Source: Paragorgia papillata
Taxonomy: Eukaryota; Cnidaria; Anthozoa; Scleralcyonacea; Coralliidae
Assembly: GCA_035771165.1 (NCBI GenBank)
Contig: JAWNZC010000314.1
Location: 6,092,001 to 6,156,000 of the forward strand
DNA length: 64,000 nt
Direction of reading: 5' to 3'
The position numbers and the translations under genes were made by a program. The notes beneath the pieces were generated by a model, which saw only the letters and a list, made by a program, of their open reading frames with translations, was not told the origin of the DNA and made no database searches. How positions within the stretch are numbered: position 1 is the first letter of the stretch; every line of letters starts with the position of its first letter. This document shows positions 36,360 to 51,734 of the stretch, piece after piece.

Positions 36360-36850
36360 CAGAAATAAGAAAATGACATTAGATGTATATTATGAAATAT
36401 CAAGTATCAATACGTCTTCAAACTCGTACAAGAATAGCTTTCTCACTCTTGTTCTCACCTTTTCGGCTGGCTGTTTTCATCCTAGCCAGCAAAAGGACGT
36501 CTGTTTTCTCAGCCTATTTTCATCCCTAGCTTAATTTACTGTATAATTTCGGACTGCTATACAGTAAATAAAACAACAACAGCACTGCACAACAATGGGA
36601 AACCATTAAATGCACGTTTAGTCTGACAAAATAATTTGATAAATAATTTTTTCAAACCTTTTCGAGCCTTCGCAGTTCGCTCAAGACGGACGGCCGTGTA
36701 AAAAACATTTTGTGGGAGACTGAATCGTACCTGCAAACCGCGCAGGGGCCTGGAACTTTTTGCCTCACTTTTTGGTTCTTCGTTAGCGTTCCAGTTATCA
36801 CATTTTAACTTACATCGAGTTCACTGGCTGGAAATTACTCTCAAAAGCCA
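36360..36850. repeat. Dispersed repeat, copies at 50330-50800 and 51190-51395
   Basis: Shared words: AGCTTTCTCACTCTTGTTCT, CCTTTTCGAGCCTTCG and CATTTTGTGGGAGACTGAA. Non-coding. Confidence 0.7.
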
Positions 36851-37323
36851 GGAAATCTTATTTCAGAGACCCTATATATATTTCAAAAATTTCCGGGGGT
36901 GTGCCTCTACCCACCCCACCCCCATAGTCAGTGCGGTTACAGTGCCCCCCGCCCCAAATGGGTTCGTCTTGTTACGGCCCTGGTAACCCCACATTGTTTC
37001 ACAAGTGTTCTATTAGTTGATTAAAAAAACTTCTTTTTAATTTGTGCACAATAATAACGCATTTATCTGAATGCGTTTGGCTAAATTTTTTTCCCCTATA
37101 GTTCAAACTGGCTGATATTTCAGCGCGTGTTGAAATTATAGCTTTATGTATATTTCTCAGCTCTATTTTTAAGTTTTTTGTGGCAGGGTTGCATGGCTTA
37201 AGATTTTCCATGTAACCAGTCTAATAAATCTCCTTTATGAACATTAATTAAAAATTTACAAATGAACGTTTTCCCAGTTAAACATTGTGTGCTTTTCTTA
37301 TTTTTAGATCATTATTGTTTATC

Positions 37324-39828
<2,505 letters not shown>

Positions 39829-40658
39829 CTAATTAGTAACTGAATTGTAACTAAATGGTAACTAATGATAACTCTGCATTTGGTAACTAAATAGTCTTAA
39901 TTCTGACATGTGCTTCCACATGACAAATACATTTTCATTTTTGTACTAGAGTTTGCAGTGTTACTGATTCAATACTTTAATAGGAATTGGAAAAATTCCA
40001 ATTTTTCATAAATTTTTATTATTAGTACCTCTTGGTGGTTTGCAATCAATCCCTTGAAATTTAAAAGACAAAGACACGGCGGCCATGTTGAAGGAAAACA
40101 CACTCGAAGATGGTCTGAATGGGGTTAACTCACTGATCTCTATACTAACTGGATGGGCGGTCTAGAACAAATCGCCTTGCGAGGTTTGACCCCACCGGCA
40201 GCCATGTTGGCACACCTAAATGATCCTCTCAACCAATCGAAATGCAGTAATTTTGTCATGCATATTATAAATATAATTATTGTCTTAATACAAGATGGAC
40301 GCCAGGACCCGTCAGGAGTTTGGGGAGTGAAATGGCCGAAATCTCGAATTCAGTCAGGATTTTATAAGCACCAGAAATTGCATAATCATTGCAAAACCAA
40401 CTTTGAAACTCGAGCTAGCTATCTGGACCAACCTGGTGGAATATTGCAGTCTTATTAATTTTATTTAGTTCATGTCGTTTTCGTTCTTTTGGGTGAACCA
40501 ACATGGCCGCCGATGGGGTCAACCGATAGATCGTTCCCGCCTATCCAGTTATATTACATACATACACACAGGTCGACCGCAGTAGGAGGAACCAGAAGGC
40601 TCCTCTTTCGTTGGCTACTACCATAAGGCAGGGGTGGGCGCCACTCCTATCCCAGATG

Positions 40659-40872
40659 GTGTTGATTTTACGGAGGGAGGAAAATTGGAGAACCCGGTGA
40701 AAAACCCTCGGAGCACAGGAGAGACCAACTAAACTCTACTCACATGGTCCAAGCTCGACAACGAGGTCGTAATCCCAAACGGTCACCCATCTAAGTACTA
40801 ACCCCGTCCAACCGGGCTTAACTATTGGTGAGAGGCAGCGCCCTAACAGCACGCGCCACCCGTGCTCCCCTA
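40659..40872 (-). repeat. 5S rRNA-related SINE, copy 3
   Basis: Duplicate of copy 1 carried by the segmental duplication. Confidence 0.65.
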
Positions 40873-41886
40873 AAAGTGGAGATATTACATGGGTTAACTG
40901 ACAAACGGCCATAAAAATAGCTATCAAATGACGAACTTTTTTTGTTTACTGACAAATAAAACTTAACTGTTTACTGACTATTGAAGTAAGATTGCGTCAC
41001 ATTCACTGATAGTCAAAAATTAAGAAAGAAAAATATTTTGGGCGACAGAGCGAACGACTTGCCAACGACTATATCCGTAATGTCAGTCATATACGCCAAC
41101 AACTCTGGTTCAACCACCGCTGTAAGTATCTTGGTCTCGTTCTGGCAGGTCTTAGAATCAAGTCTCCTTTGCATACACAAGGGGGCCATTCAGATCGTCA
41201 ATTCCACCAGCAGACGACTGATCCGAACACAGATTAACGACTGTCACAGAAGACTTAAAGTGCCTCTATGGCCTGTGAGATCTTTACATATTTAAATAAC
41301 TTAGGTTAAAAGAAAATGTTTCCCGAAATATTTTCTCAAAAATATTAAATCTCCGCCCAGTAACAGCGCTCCAAAGTTGGCCAAATCAGCCCAAATCGCG
41401 CCATTTTGAAAGTAGATCGTTTGTCTTGGGCCTGGGCTCTAATTGATAGAGCTACGTCACAGTCGGAACGGAATTATTTCCACAACTGAAACTGGAGTTA
41501 AAGCAATAATTTAGCATTATCTTATTACTAATTCTTGGCATGACAACCTTCAAACGTTTGAGATAACAAAGAAAAATAAGAAAAACCTGCATTAATAATT
41601 CCGTTCATTATTACCGTAACCCGCCCGCATGTGTTTTTATCACCGCATGAAATTTTTTTGCAATATCCATGGTGTTTTCTCATCGGAGAATACTAGTAAT
41701 CCTTCAATTTCATTAAATAAATGGGGCATTCTGTTCAACGAATACGAACAACAAAAGTAAGCCCCCGGGAGACACGATTTCCGGTGGTCAGCGGTCAAAG
41801 GTTGTGTCCCATTGAACTCTAAGTAGACTGGAACGATAACTCGCTTGTACGTTTTGAAGCCAAAAATGGCGGACATGGGGGCCGCC

Positions 41887-42318
41887 TAGCCTGGTACCCT
41901 GGCCCAATCAAAGAATATGGGCCAGGTAACCACTAAAGACTTCTGCTTTCCTATTGGTTGAAATTTCGCGCGTTTTTAGTGGCTATGAGTAAAACTGCAA
42001 TCGTCATAAGTGGATTTAGCCCTGATGACGCGAGAATGAGATTAGTGGTTACCTGGCCCTTATTTCTTTTGAAATTGGGCCAGGGAACCAGGCTAGCCTG
42101 GTTCCCTGGCCCAATCAAAGAATATGGGCCAGGTAACCACTAAAGACTTCTGCTTTCCTATTGGTTAAAATTTCGCGCGTTTTTAGCGGCTATGAGTAAA
42201 ACTGCAATCGTCATAAGTGGATTTAGCCCTGATGACGCGAGAATGAGATTAGTGGTTACCTGGCCCTTATTTCTTTTGAAATTGGGCCAGGGAACCAGGC
42301 TAGGAACCAGGCTAGCTA
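41887..42318. mobile_element. Two tandem TIR units inserted in copy C, 10-bp duplication
   Basis: Two near-identical units of about 208 bp (ends AGCCTGGTTCCCTGGCCCAA and inverse) plus a 15-bp remnant interrupt a sequence that is continuous in copy A (about 4630-4642). GGGGGCCGCC flanks the insertion at 41877-41886 and 42319-42328 and occurs once in copy A. A duplication of 9-10 bp would suit Mutator-like mobilisation; that class is inferred. Confidence 0.75.
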
Positions 42319-43419
42319 GGGGGCCGCCATGCACGTCACCCCCAGTCCCTTTTACTTTATAACCGAGAAAAAATAAAGCTGAATTTGGTGAAATGGGCTG
42401 CAAAAACAGCTTGAAATCAAAGAAAAACTAAACTTGTTAACCACTTTTAGGCTTAGATCAAATGCCAATATACCGTAGAGTAGGTGAACACTGACATGAC
42501 GAGTAAAAATAAGAAAAACAGTAAAAATATAAGCTCTCAAATGAAAGTCAACAATACGCAACCAAAATTGCCAAGGTTTGGACAAATATAAAGAAAATAA
42601 ATAAGAATCCCAGGTTTAAAATGAAGAGTTTGTTTATAAAATCAGTTAGGTTTTAAATTCCTCAATTTTCAGTAGGAAAAACCCAACAAAATGCACTTTA
42701 CCATGTGTTATTACAGCTCTGGAGTTACTCTTCGTCTCGAAAAATGTCAGATTTAGCATTTCCACAACTGAAACTTGAGTTAAAGCAATAATTTAGCATT
42801 ATCTTATTACTAATTCTTGGCATGACAACCTTCAAACGTTTGAGATAACAAAGAAAAATAAGAAAAACCTGCATTTTCCGTACGAGTTTCGGACTCGAAT
42901 TTTCCTTTTTTTCGGCAGATATTTCGTCGTTCAAGTACAAGGCCGATAAGCCCAATACGTACTAGCTTCTTCGTTATCTATAAAAAACTTTAGATCTAAA
43001 AAATGGTTGTTTTTTGCAGCGAGTTTTCAGTTTTTCATTGTGCCCTTCATAGGTTCTGTCAATCTCGATCGAGCCCATAGTCATGCTGACCAAAAAGGGG
43101 GTGACTATGGGCTCGAGATTGAGGTTCTGTTGACGTGCAATGGCTACCCTCAGCCAAGGGAATCTCGAATATTTGTGGATTCTTACCTGTTTATTTTGGG
43201 GTTTTTCCCTTCTTGAAATAAAGTTACTTGCTTATTGTTTGTAGTATCCTCTTGATTTTTATTTTGTGAGTGAATTTATACAGTGATAAATCGCTAAATT
43301 ATGTTCACTGATCGATTCTCTGTCTGCCATTTTGAAATTATCGTTACTTACCGCTGTCTATGGATAAGGCGGGCCCAAACGTCTGTCGTAAGCGCTGACC
43401 TCTGCTGACCTCTATTTAA

Positions 43420-43576
43420 CAAATAGATTCCATTTTTCCGTTGTCTGTTCAGTTATAGATGCACAGATGACGTCACAACGTGGTAAGAACAAAAAAGTGG
43501 CAAGTTCTTACCACGTTGTGACGTCCTCTGTGCATCTATAACTGAACAGACAACGGAAAATATGGAATCTATTTGT
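43420..43576. mobile_element. Foldback MITE with TGACGTCA arms, copy 3
   Basis: Same family as 5814-6009, with a shorter centre. Confidence 0.65.
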
Positions 43577-44224
43577 TTTATACAATAAAAGAGTCAAAAA
43601 AACAACTTCTGATAAGATTCATTGAATTTCCCGCCAAACTTCCGGGGCATTGAAAAAGATGAAGCACGCCATCTGACGTGATCCATGATCTATACAAAAC
43701 AAGCAATATGATTGGTTCGTGACATTGGAGTGGCGATTTTCATTGGTTCACAGCTATCAGAACAAGTTGTGACGAAATCCGTGCATCTGTCCAGTAATAG
43801 ATCATGGCTCTCGACCAATGAAAACGTGCAAAACATTTAGCTTATTGTATAAAATATAATCGTAATATCTCGACGTAAGATCTGCTGAGCAGATCTCGAC
43901 TAAAGTGCGAGGCCGTAACGAGGTGCGTAAGTTGAGAAAAAATAAGAGGGGAATGAAACACAATGAAACTGTGGGGAATTTTATCGTCTGATGCTCGGAA
44001 CATCGGTTAACGAATTAATTCCAGCAGGTAAACAATTACGAGGGGAAATTTAAATACCGGTATGTAGATTCTTTGGGGCTGAACAGGATTTTCTCAACCA
44101 ATTGTAAGTAAACTCAAATTGAATATAATTTAACGGTCTCTTGAGTTTTGAATAATTGTAAAGACCTCGGGCTTCGCCCTCGGTCTTCACAGTTAAATAA
44201 AAACCTCTCCCTCGTGCTTTAACC

Positions 44225-45493
44225 TATATTTAAAAAAGTTCTCGGATTTGAATGAGTTGTATTTGCGGCAAACTGCATAAGACATGGTAATAAATCTTGG
44301 AACGAGTCAGTTTAACTCTTCCACACGTAAAATAGTTTACTCTTCACTGAAAGTCTGAATTATCTCATCAACCAAACACTTTTGTGACATCTATATTAAA
44401 TGTATATATATAAACAATTGCATGCGGTGGTATATGTAACATTTGTTTGATTCATGAAATTTAATTTTCGGTTTAACTGGCACAGTGCCTAAATCTTGTC
44501 CTTCTACACGATTTAATGTTGTTTCAACTTCATTTTGAGTAAAACGATCTTTTTTAAACATTCTCTAACCCGTCGAAGGCTGCAGACTGACAGCCAAAAG
44601 CTCGTTATAATAAAATTTTTGATCAGAGAACGTCTTGTCCAATATTATTTACAGTCAAAATGGAAATACCTTCCCACTTCCGCTTCTGTAGTTTGTTGTG
44701 TATTATACTGTTTTTCTGTAGCCACCGGAGAAACGTGAGAAAAATCTAGCGATAAAAGTCGCTTATATACTTGGTATAGTATTTGTTTGTTGGTATGCAT
44801 TTGGGAGAGAAACATTCGTTATATTATGATTAAATTCCATGAAAGACAAATTATACTATTTATTCACATTTTTCGACAAAACATTTTTCATACGCTTTAG
44901 TGGCGACTAAAGAAATACAGTAATACACAACAAACTACAGAAGTAGAAGTGGGAAGGTATTTCTATTTGGACTGTAAATATGTTTAAACCTTCTTATATG
45001 TTTTCTATTCTTTTTCCCATTTCAAATGCGGAGCGTCGTGGCGGGCTATACTAAATCACCATTTCAATCGGGCATTTAGTGTTTAAACAGGTAACATAGT
45101 ACGGTACACTTTCATTGATACAACGGCATACACCTTTATCAATAAGTTATAATAATATTTTGTACCTGATACTCCAAAGTGTTGTCTAATTTTTAAAAAT
45201 TACGCTAAGGATAAAAATTATAGGAAGCTAATAAAATGAAAATGATTCTATTCGTTTGCATGAATTGTCGAAAGACTTAGACGGCTTTTACACTTTACAC
45301 AATAAGCTCTTTGTAGAGAAGGTGCAACCCAAAGTACATGCAAATTCTCATACTAGACTTTGTCCATTGCTAATTATCGCAGCAGATCTCAACAAACTTT
45401 ATCAAAATGTCTTTTTTATTAATAGTATATATTTCTCCGATCAAGTAACATTATACAATAACTGTCAACACTTGCATAATTGCATGTAACGAT

Positions 45494-45541
<48 letters not shown>

Positions 45542-45740
45542 CCATTCAATATAGCCATCACAAAAGTGTTCGATTGATCAGATAATTCAGACTTTCAGTG
45601 AAAGGTAATACTACAGTTTACAAAGAGCGCCGGATGTATTAAACTATTTTATATGTGGAAGAGTTAAACTGACTCGTTCCAAGATTTATTACCATGTCTA
45701 ATGCAGTATTGCCGCAAAATAACTCATTCAAATCCGAGAA
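44225..45740. mobile_element. Large foldback, about 1.5 kb
   Basis: About 44225-44420 recurs inverted at about 45545-45740 (shared TTGAATGAGTT, CTTGGAACGAGTCAGTTTAA, AAGTCTGAATTATCT). A second inner pair is 44640-44720 with 44910-44990 (GTAGTTTGTTGTGTATTA). No coding region recognised. Confidence 0.6.
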
Positions 45741-45779
45741 CTATTTTTATGTATTATCGTCGGGAAACGATATATACGA

Positions 45780-47480
45780 CGATCTGTACTTGTTTACCAG
45801 CATACAACTTTCGAGCTTCAAAGTGTTGCAGTATATGTATATATGGATCAGTATCATAACGCATTTAAGCAAATCGTTTCTATTAACAAATACTTTCATC
45901 AATTAACTAGTAATCTAACTTACATACTGTGTAGAAATATTTTTAGTTTGTAAAAATCAGTAAGATTAGGAGTGCATTCGTGTCATTTGACTCGCAGCTG
46001 TAGAACGAAAGCCACATCACGTTTGTTCAATTTTTCGTAGTCGCTCTAGAATGATCTCTTGCTGAGTATGCTTGTAATTAAAAATGTTTGTCACTATATT
46101 TTTGTTCTCGATTATGCAAAGCCATTCTGATGTTAGACAGATTGGCATCAACCCAAATTGATTGACCGTCGCGTGATCACATGCATGCATGCATGCATTC
46201 TTTCGTTTGGGAGGGACAAATACAGGCTACAGCACAGAAATACTGAACGGTAGGCAGCACATTTTTGTACCTAAAATTTCTTATTTCAATGCCAATGGTC
46301 AACCAGATACTGCTGAATTGATAAAAAGAAAACACTTCAATAGTTATTTGCTGGAGAAAAATACTGCAATTTTATGCTCTGGCAAGTGATCCAAAATGTC
46401 GTTCATTGCCAATTTGTGATCATCTGACTATATCCTCCCCTCTTTCCAAAAGTATTATATGAAAGTATTATATATGAAAGTATTTGTCGATAAAAACGAT
46501 TTGCTTAATTAAATGCGTTATGATACTAATCCATGATATACATATGTGTACATATGTCCAAAAAAAATGTGCTGCCCCTATACCGCGGTATTTCTGTGCT
46601 GTATATCAAAGGTCAAAGAATACATCAAACGTGTATCTTTACAATCAAATTACTCCTAAGGATTTTTCAATGTGGCCGTGTCGAGGCATATCAAAGGCAC
46701 TTTAAGCAGCCGCCATAGGTGTTGATTTTACGGAGGGAGGAAAACTGGAGAACCCGACGAAAAACCCTCGGAGCACAGGAGAGACCAACTAAACTCTACT
46801 CACATGAGTCCCAAGCTCGAGAACGGGGCTGTTCCCAGACGGTCACCCATCCAAGTACTAACCCCGTCTAACCGGGCTTAACTATTCGTGAGAGGCAGCG
46901 CCCTAACAGCACACGCCATCCGGCATCCGTGCTCCCCTATATGTATCTTCTAAACGAAAGAATGTGATCACGCAACGTTCAATTAATTTGGGTTGATGCC
47001 AATCTAACATCAGAATGGCTTTGCATAATCGACGACAAAAATATCGTGACAAACATTTTTTATTACAAGCATACTCAGCAAGAGATAATTAATTCTAGAG
47101 CGAGTACGAAAAATTGAACAAACGTGATGTGACATTCGTTTTACTGTCAGCTGCGAGTCATTTGATAGAAATCAACTGTAACTAGTGCATGTTCTTTATG
47201 AATTGTTTTCTTTTTATCAATTCAGCAGCATCTGGTACCTGACCATTGACAATGAAATAAGAAATTTTAGGTATACTAAAATACTTTTTTCTGTGCTGTA
47301 TTTGTCTCTTCTAAACGAAAGAATGTGATCACCCGACGGTCAATTAATTTGGGATGATGCCGTGGTCTAAGTTCATCAGATTGGCTTTGCGTGTAAGAAT
47401 TAAAAAATATAGTGACAAACATTTCAGTTTAATTACAAGCATATACTCAGCAAGAGATCATTCCAGAATCTAGCGCGACT
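45780..47480. repeat. Cluster of inverted repeat units with a SINE inside
   Basis: Copies of the 31360-31745 repeat in alternating orientation enclose a short frame (46189-46389, unrecognised) and 5S-related SINE copy 4. The frame is partly repeated, inverted, near 47215-47290, so it belongs to the repeat. Confidence 0.55.
46718..46939 (-). repeat. 5S rRNA-related SINE, copy 4
   Basis: The minus strand has GTTAGTACTTGGATGGGTGA and CGTCTGGGAACAGCCC, the best match among the copies to the 5S box C region. Confidence 0.7.
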
Positions 47481-48162
47481 AAAATGCTTGCATGCACCGG
47501 CTTTAATATCGATAAGTTATAATTTTTGTACCTGATACTCGTTCTCTAAACATAACGCTAAGCATATGAATTCTAGCATAGTAATAAAGTAGAAATAATT
47601 CTATTCGTTTGAATTTTCGAACTGAAGACTTTACACTTACACAATAAGCTCGTTGTAGAGATGGTGCTAGACGTTGTCCTTTGTCTTTTGCTCAGTAATT
47701 ATCGCATCACATCAAGTCAAAAAAGAAAAAAAAATGATCATGCTGGTGTGGTGAGACAAATATTTAAAAACAATTAATGTGACTTTTGCTTATCTATCGC
47801 TCTTTGCAGCTGTTGCATCCAAAACTTGTTGTTGAAACGCTAAAATTTCTGCAGAGTATAGTATTACATATACACCTATCGCTGAAAGTATTTGAAGTTA
47901 GAAATAAGGTGGTCTGTGCCATGCACGCGCTGAATTAGTGCGAAAACGCGATTTGGACCGTAAATCGTAATACAAAACGCGCTCTCGCTCACGTTCTTCC
48001 AGGTTTTCTTTAAATTTCGTCTAAGCGTTTTACTCATTTCTGTTTCTGGTTTTGAAATATTCACATATAGTTTTGCTGTGCTTTCTTTATTCTATATAAC
48101 AACCGGAACGAGGTTGTCTAACAACCTGTTGCTACTCGGTATCGATCTTGCTGATCGATGGA

Positions 48163-48228
48163 ATACCTTCAAAGAAAAAACCGACACGTCCGTCCGGACG
48201 GACGTGTCGGTTTTTTCTTTGAAGGTAT
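48163..48228. repeat. Perfect 66-bp palindrome
   Basis: Every base from 48163 to 48228 pairs with its mirror around 48195/48196; the centre is GTCCGGAC with no loop. One arm (ACCTTCAAAGAAAA..CCGACACGTC) occurs as a single, non-palindromic copy at about 20991-21018. Confidence 0.9.
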
Positions 48229-48569
48229 CATGACACGTACAGATGATAAGTACATTCAATTTCAGCGCATGACAAGTAATCCACATGCATTGTGTTTGTA
48301 AGCAGACGAGACTATAAAAAGAGGTGGTAAGTTTTAGTTTTTCACTTGTAAAGAAGATCTGAAGATATACTGAGGAAAGACATTGCAGAAATACATTGCT
48401 GGTAAGTTTGATATTCATATCTGAGTCGTTCGTATCATAGTCATTGCCTATGTTCGTATATACATGTACGGAAATCTTATTTCATCATACCACTGATGAT
48501 TTATCATGCGGTGTGTCTAGGGCTGATAAGCCCCTCTCCAAGCTATTGACTTTACTACTAAGACCTATA

Positions 48570-48757
48570 GGTGTTGATTTTATGGAGGGAGGAAAACTGG
48601 AGAACCCGGCGAAAAAACCCCGAAGCACAGGAGTGGCCAACCAAACTCTACTCACATGAGTTCCAAGGTCAAGAACGGGGTTATTCCCAGACGGTCAGCC
48701 ATCCAAGTACTAACCCCGTCTAACCGGGCTTAACTTTTTGGTGAGAGGCAACGCCGT
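48570..48757 (-). repeat. 5S rRNA-related SINE, copy 5
   Basis: Near-identical to copy 2, inside the duplicated block 48250-48880. Confidence 0.65.
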
Positions 48758-49139
48758 AAACGGAAATACAGAAAGCCAAATGCTTTTTTTTATCTTTAGT
48801 TTATTATGACTTTGGTTCAAGATTCTTTGTGCAAAATGTTATTTAGGCCACAAATGTTTTAAACTTCTAACTTTTTGGCACTATATTATTAAGGCGTCGA
48901 TCACAATTTGCTCAGTCAATGGTTTATATAAGTGCAACAACGAGGCAGGGAAAAGGAGTTTTTCTTATAAGGGTACGGTGCTTTAAAATTCGCTTCCTTT
49001 GCCTTTGGCATCTCAAAGTGAAAACGCATGGCCACTTTCTTCAATTACTATTATTGTATTTAGACTTTGTGAATATAGTTGAATCATTTTGTAGTTTAGA
49101 ATATATTAAAATTAATACTTGTCAGTAATATTTTAGTTA

Positions 49140-49237
49140 TTATTAGGTATTTTGCACGGCTGTCTGGAAGAGCATATTTGTATATCTGAAGAGATGATAT
49201 TCCGTGCGTAAATAAAGATTTTGATTGATTGATTGAC

Positions 49238-49308
<71 letters not shown>
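49140..49308 (+). mobile_element. L2/CR1-like LINE 3' end with (TTGA)n tail
   Basis: A short 3' UTR-like stretch ends in AAATAAAGATTTTGATTGA and then about 20 TTGA units. Such tetranucleotide tails are typical of CR1/L2-group LINEs; no coding part remains. Confidence 0.6.
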
Positions 49309-49309
<1 letters not shown>

Positions 49310-49352
49310 CTGAAATAATAACCCACTATATAATAGAAATATATAACACATA

Positions 49353-49879
49353 CCGTATTTATTCCAATAGATGGGATTAGACGCCCACTATCAAATAAAC
49401 GCCCCACTCCAATAGACGCCCCCTCTACCAATAAAAATATTTAGTAAACGCCCCCCTCCAATAAACGCCCCCCCCTAATAAATGCTACTTCCAAATATAC
49501 CTGTTAGCACAAAACGTAAAACAAAAATACTATCCCGGCGCTTTATTTTTTAACAAGAAGATGAGGTTTTTTGCTGAGTAAGGACTGAGCCAGGTACAAT
49601 GAGGCCACTTTCTCGCTTTCGTTTACCACAGCTCAGACTTCCACTTCAACAACGTTTCCTTGCGCAACAGTAAGAAATGATACGACCAGATAAGGATGCA
49701 TATGATGAACTTTTTAGTTCTTATATATTGATAAAGAGATTGTGTGAACATTTGTGTGACGGTTTTTTTAATAATTGAAATATCAAATTTTGAAATAAAC
49801 GCTTCTCTCTAATAAACGCCCTCCTTTAGATCTCAATTTTTTCAATAAACGCTCAGGGCGTCTATTGAAATAAATACGG
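49353..49879. mobile_element. TIR element with AATAAACGCCC words
   Basis: Inverted ends CCGTATTTATTCCAATAGA and TCTATTGAAATAAATACGG, with TA on both sides. The interior repeats AATAAACGCCCC. Non-autonomous; the TA flanks hint at Tc1/mariner-like mobilisation. Confidence 0.65.
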
Positions 49880-49884
49880 TATAG

Positions 49885-50329
49885 TAAGACCTCAAAGAAA
49901 TTTTATAACATCGACAAAGAAAACGTCAATTCAAGTAGGCTTTGATAAGTCACTTCCTGCTCATATCTTGGTAGTGGTGGTAGTGCACGGAAATCTTGCA
50001 ATTTCTTTAACAGTAAAATCTTCATGTTTACAGCTATTCTAATTGGGAGCGTGTTTGACCTAACTGTAAGGAGTTCATTTTAGGTCAGGGTTCGATACTA
50101 GCGCAGATTTGGCAACCGTCATTTATTCTAGCCACGGGGCCCACGCATGCAGTGCACGTGAGCCGGGGAATTTAGGTTGACAGAAACTGTACAAAAGCCT
50201 GTCGGATGCCTGATAAATTGAATTTAGGTGACAGAAACTGTACAAAAGCCTGTCAGATGCCTGATAAATTGCGTTAAAGGTACGGAGCGCTCTGCTTGGC
50301 CTGACCAGTGAACTCGATGTATTAAGTTA
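49885..50329. other. No gene found; contains a 51-52-bp tandem duplication
   Basis: GAATTTAGGTTGACAGAAAC and GAATTTAGGTGACAGAAACT start two units at 50168 and 50220, both ending CCTGATAAATT. Confidence 0.7.
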
Positions 50330-51395
50330 AAATCTGATAACTGGAACGCTAACGCGTAAACCAAAAGGTGAGGCAAAAAGTTCCAGGCCCCTACGCGGTT
50401 TGCAGGTAGGTTTCAGTCTCCCACAAAATGTATATACACGGCCGCCCGTCTTGAGCGAACTGCGAAGGCTCGAAAAAAGGTTTGAAAAAATTATTTATCA
50501 AACATTTTGTGAAGCTAAACGTGCATTTAATGGTTCCCCATCGTTGTGTAGTGCTGTTCTTGTTTTATTTACTGTATAGCAGTCCAAAACTATACAGTAA
50601 ATTAAGCCAGGGATAGTGAAATAGGCTGAGAAAACAAACGTCCTTTTGCTGGCTAGGATGAAAACAGCCAGCTGAAAAGATGAGAACAAGAGTGAGAAAG
50701 CTATTCTTGTATGTACGAGTTTGAAGACGTATTGATACTTGATATTTCATGATATACATCTAATGTCATTTTCTTCATTCTGCTCCTTTAATTTTTTGTC
50801 TGAATGTGTTAAACGGCCTTTTGTAACTAATGATATTTTAAGAAATAACTGACAACTACATTGTTTATTCTTCACGTTTTATACTCATGGCTAGTTGTTG
50901 TTTTCAGCACGAATACGGAATGCTTTTTAAACAAAACGACACATGAAACTGGTACTAATGGCATATTCTATACTAAGTTTGTGTTGATTTTTTGTATCCT
51001 CTTCGGAGTATTAACGAAACTCTAATATATGCCGGTTTATATTTTAACGAAAAGTTTGATCTAATTTCTTGACTGACAAACTTCGTGCACGTTTTGTAAA
51101 GACAAGGACTTTTACTATAGCAACAAATAAACAATTACTGCATAATTAATTCGGCAGCATAGCACAACCAATCAAAATTTAAAATGCACGTTTTATACCA
51201 AAGCGTGAAAAAATGATTCAATAAATAATTTTTCAAACCTTTTCGAGCCTTCGAGTTCGCTCAAGATCGGTGGCCGTGTAAAAAAGCATTTTGTGGGAGA
51301 CTGAAACCTTCCTGAAAACCGCGCAGGGGCCTAGGACTTTGCCTAACTTTTTGTCCCACGAATGACAGCGCTGGACGTTAGCGTTCCTCACTCTA
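50330..51395. mobile_element. Foldback element just upstream of the 51735 gene
   Basis: About 50335-50520 recurs inverted at about 51195-51395 (AGGCCCCTACGCGGTTT and inverse, CTCGAAAAAAGGTTTGAAAA and inverse). The right arm carries a CTATATAATC sequence that resembles a TATA box, about 340 bp before the gene; any promoter role is a guess. Confidence 0.6.
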
Positions 51396-51499
51396 TATAA
51401 TCTCACAGAGTAAGTAGATCAACTAGTGGAACACTTATACGTCGAAATAGTCATGAGCCCTTTATAACCAAGGTGCCTATTAATTTCGCCCCAATTATC

Positions 51500-51565
51500 T
51501 CGTCCCCAGAGTCAAATCCCTGCGCGGCCGGGGCAATTTGGCTCTGGGGACGAGATTGCTTTCGC
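51500..51565. repeat. Hairpin with ATCTCGTCCCCAGAG arms
   Basis: The arms flank a GC-rich loop with CTGCGCGGCCGGGGC. It lies about 170 bp upstream of the gene start. Confidence 0.65.
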
Positions 51566-51734
51566 CCTCTACCCTATCTGCGTGCACCTCTGGCGTGAAA
51601 CGTTGGTAGATACTTTTCCTATTTCGCACACTAGAAGCTGGATTAACACGCACTTTACGTTTTCCTTGCATGCTAATCTAAAAAGCTTTTTCCACGCACT
51701 TTACATAATCCGTTGTTTTTTCCCGATATTTAGA

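Noticed and set aside
51582..51734. N-terminal extension of the 205-residue protein
   Set aside because: A polypyrimidine tract and AG directly before the ATG at 51735 look like a splice acceptor, and the extension has a composition unlike the rest.
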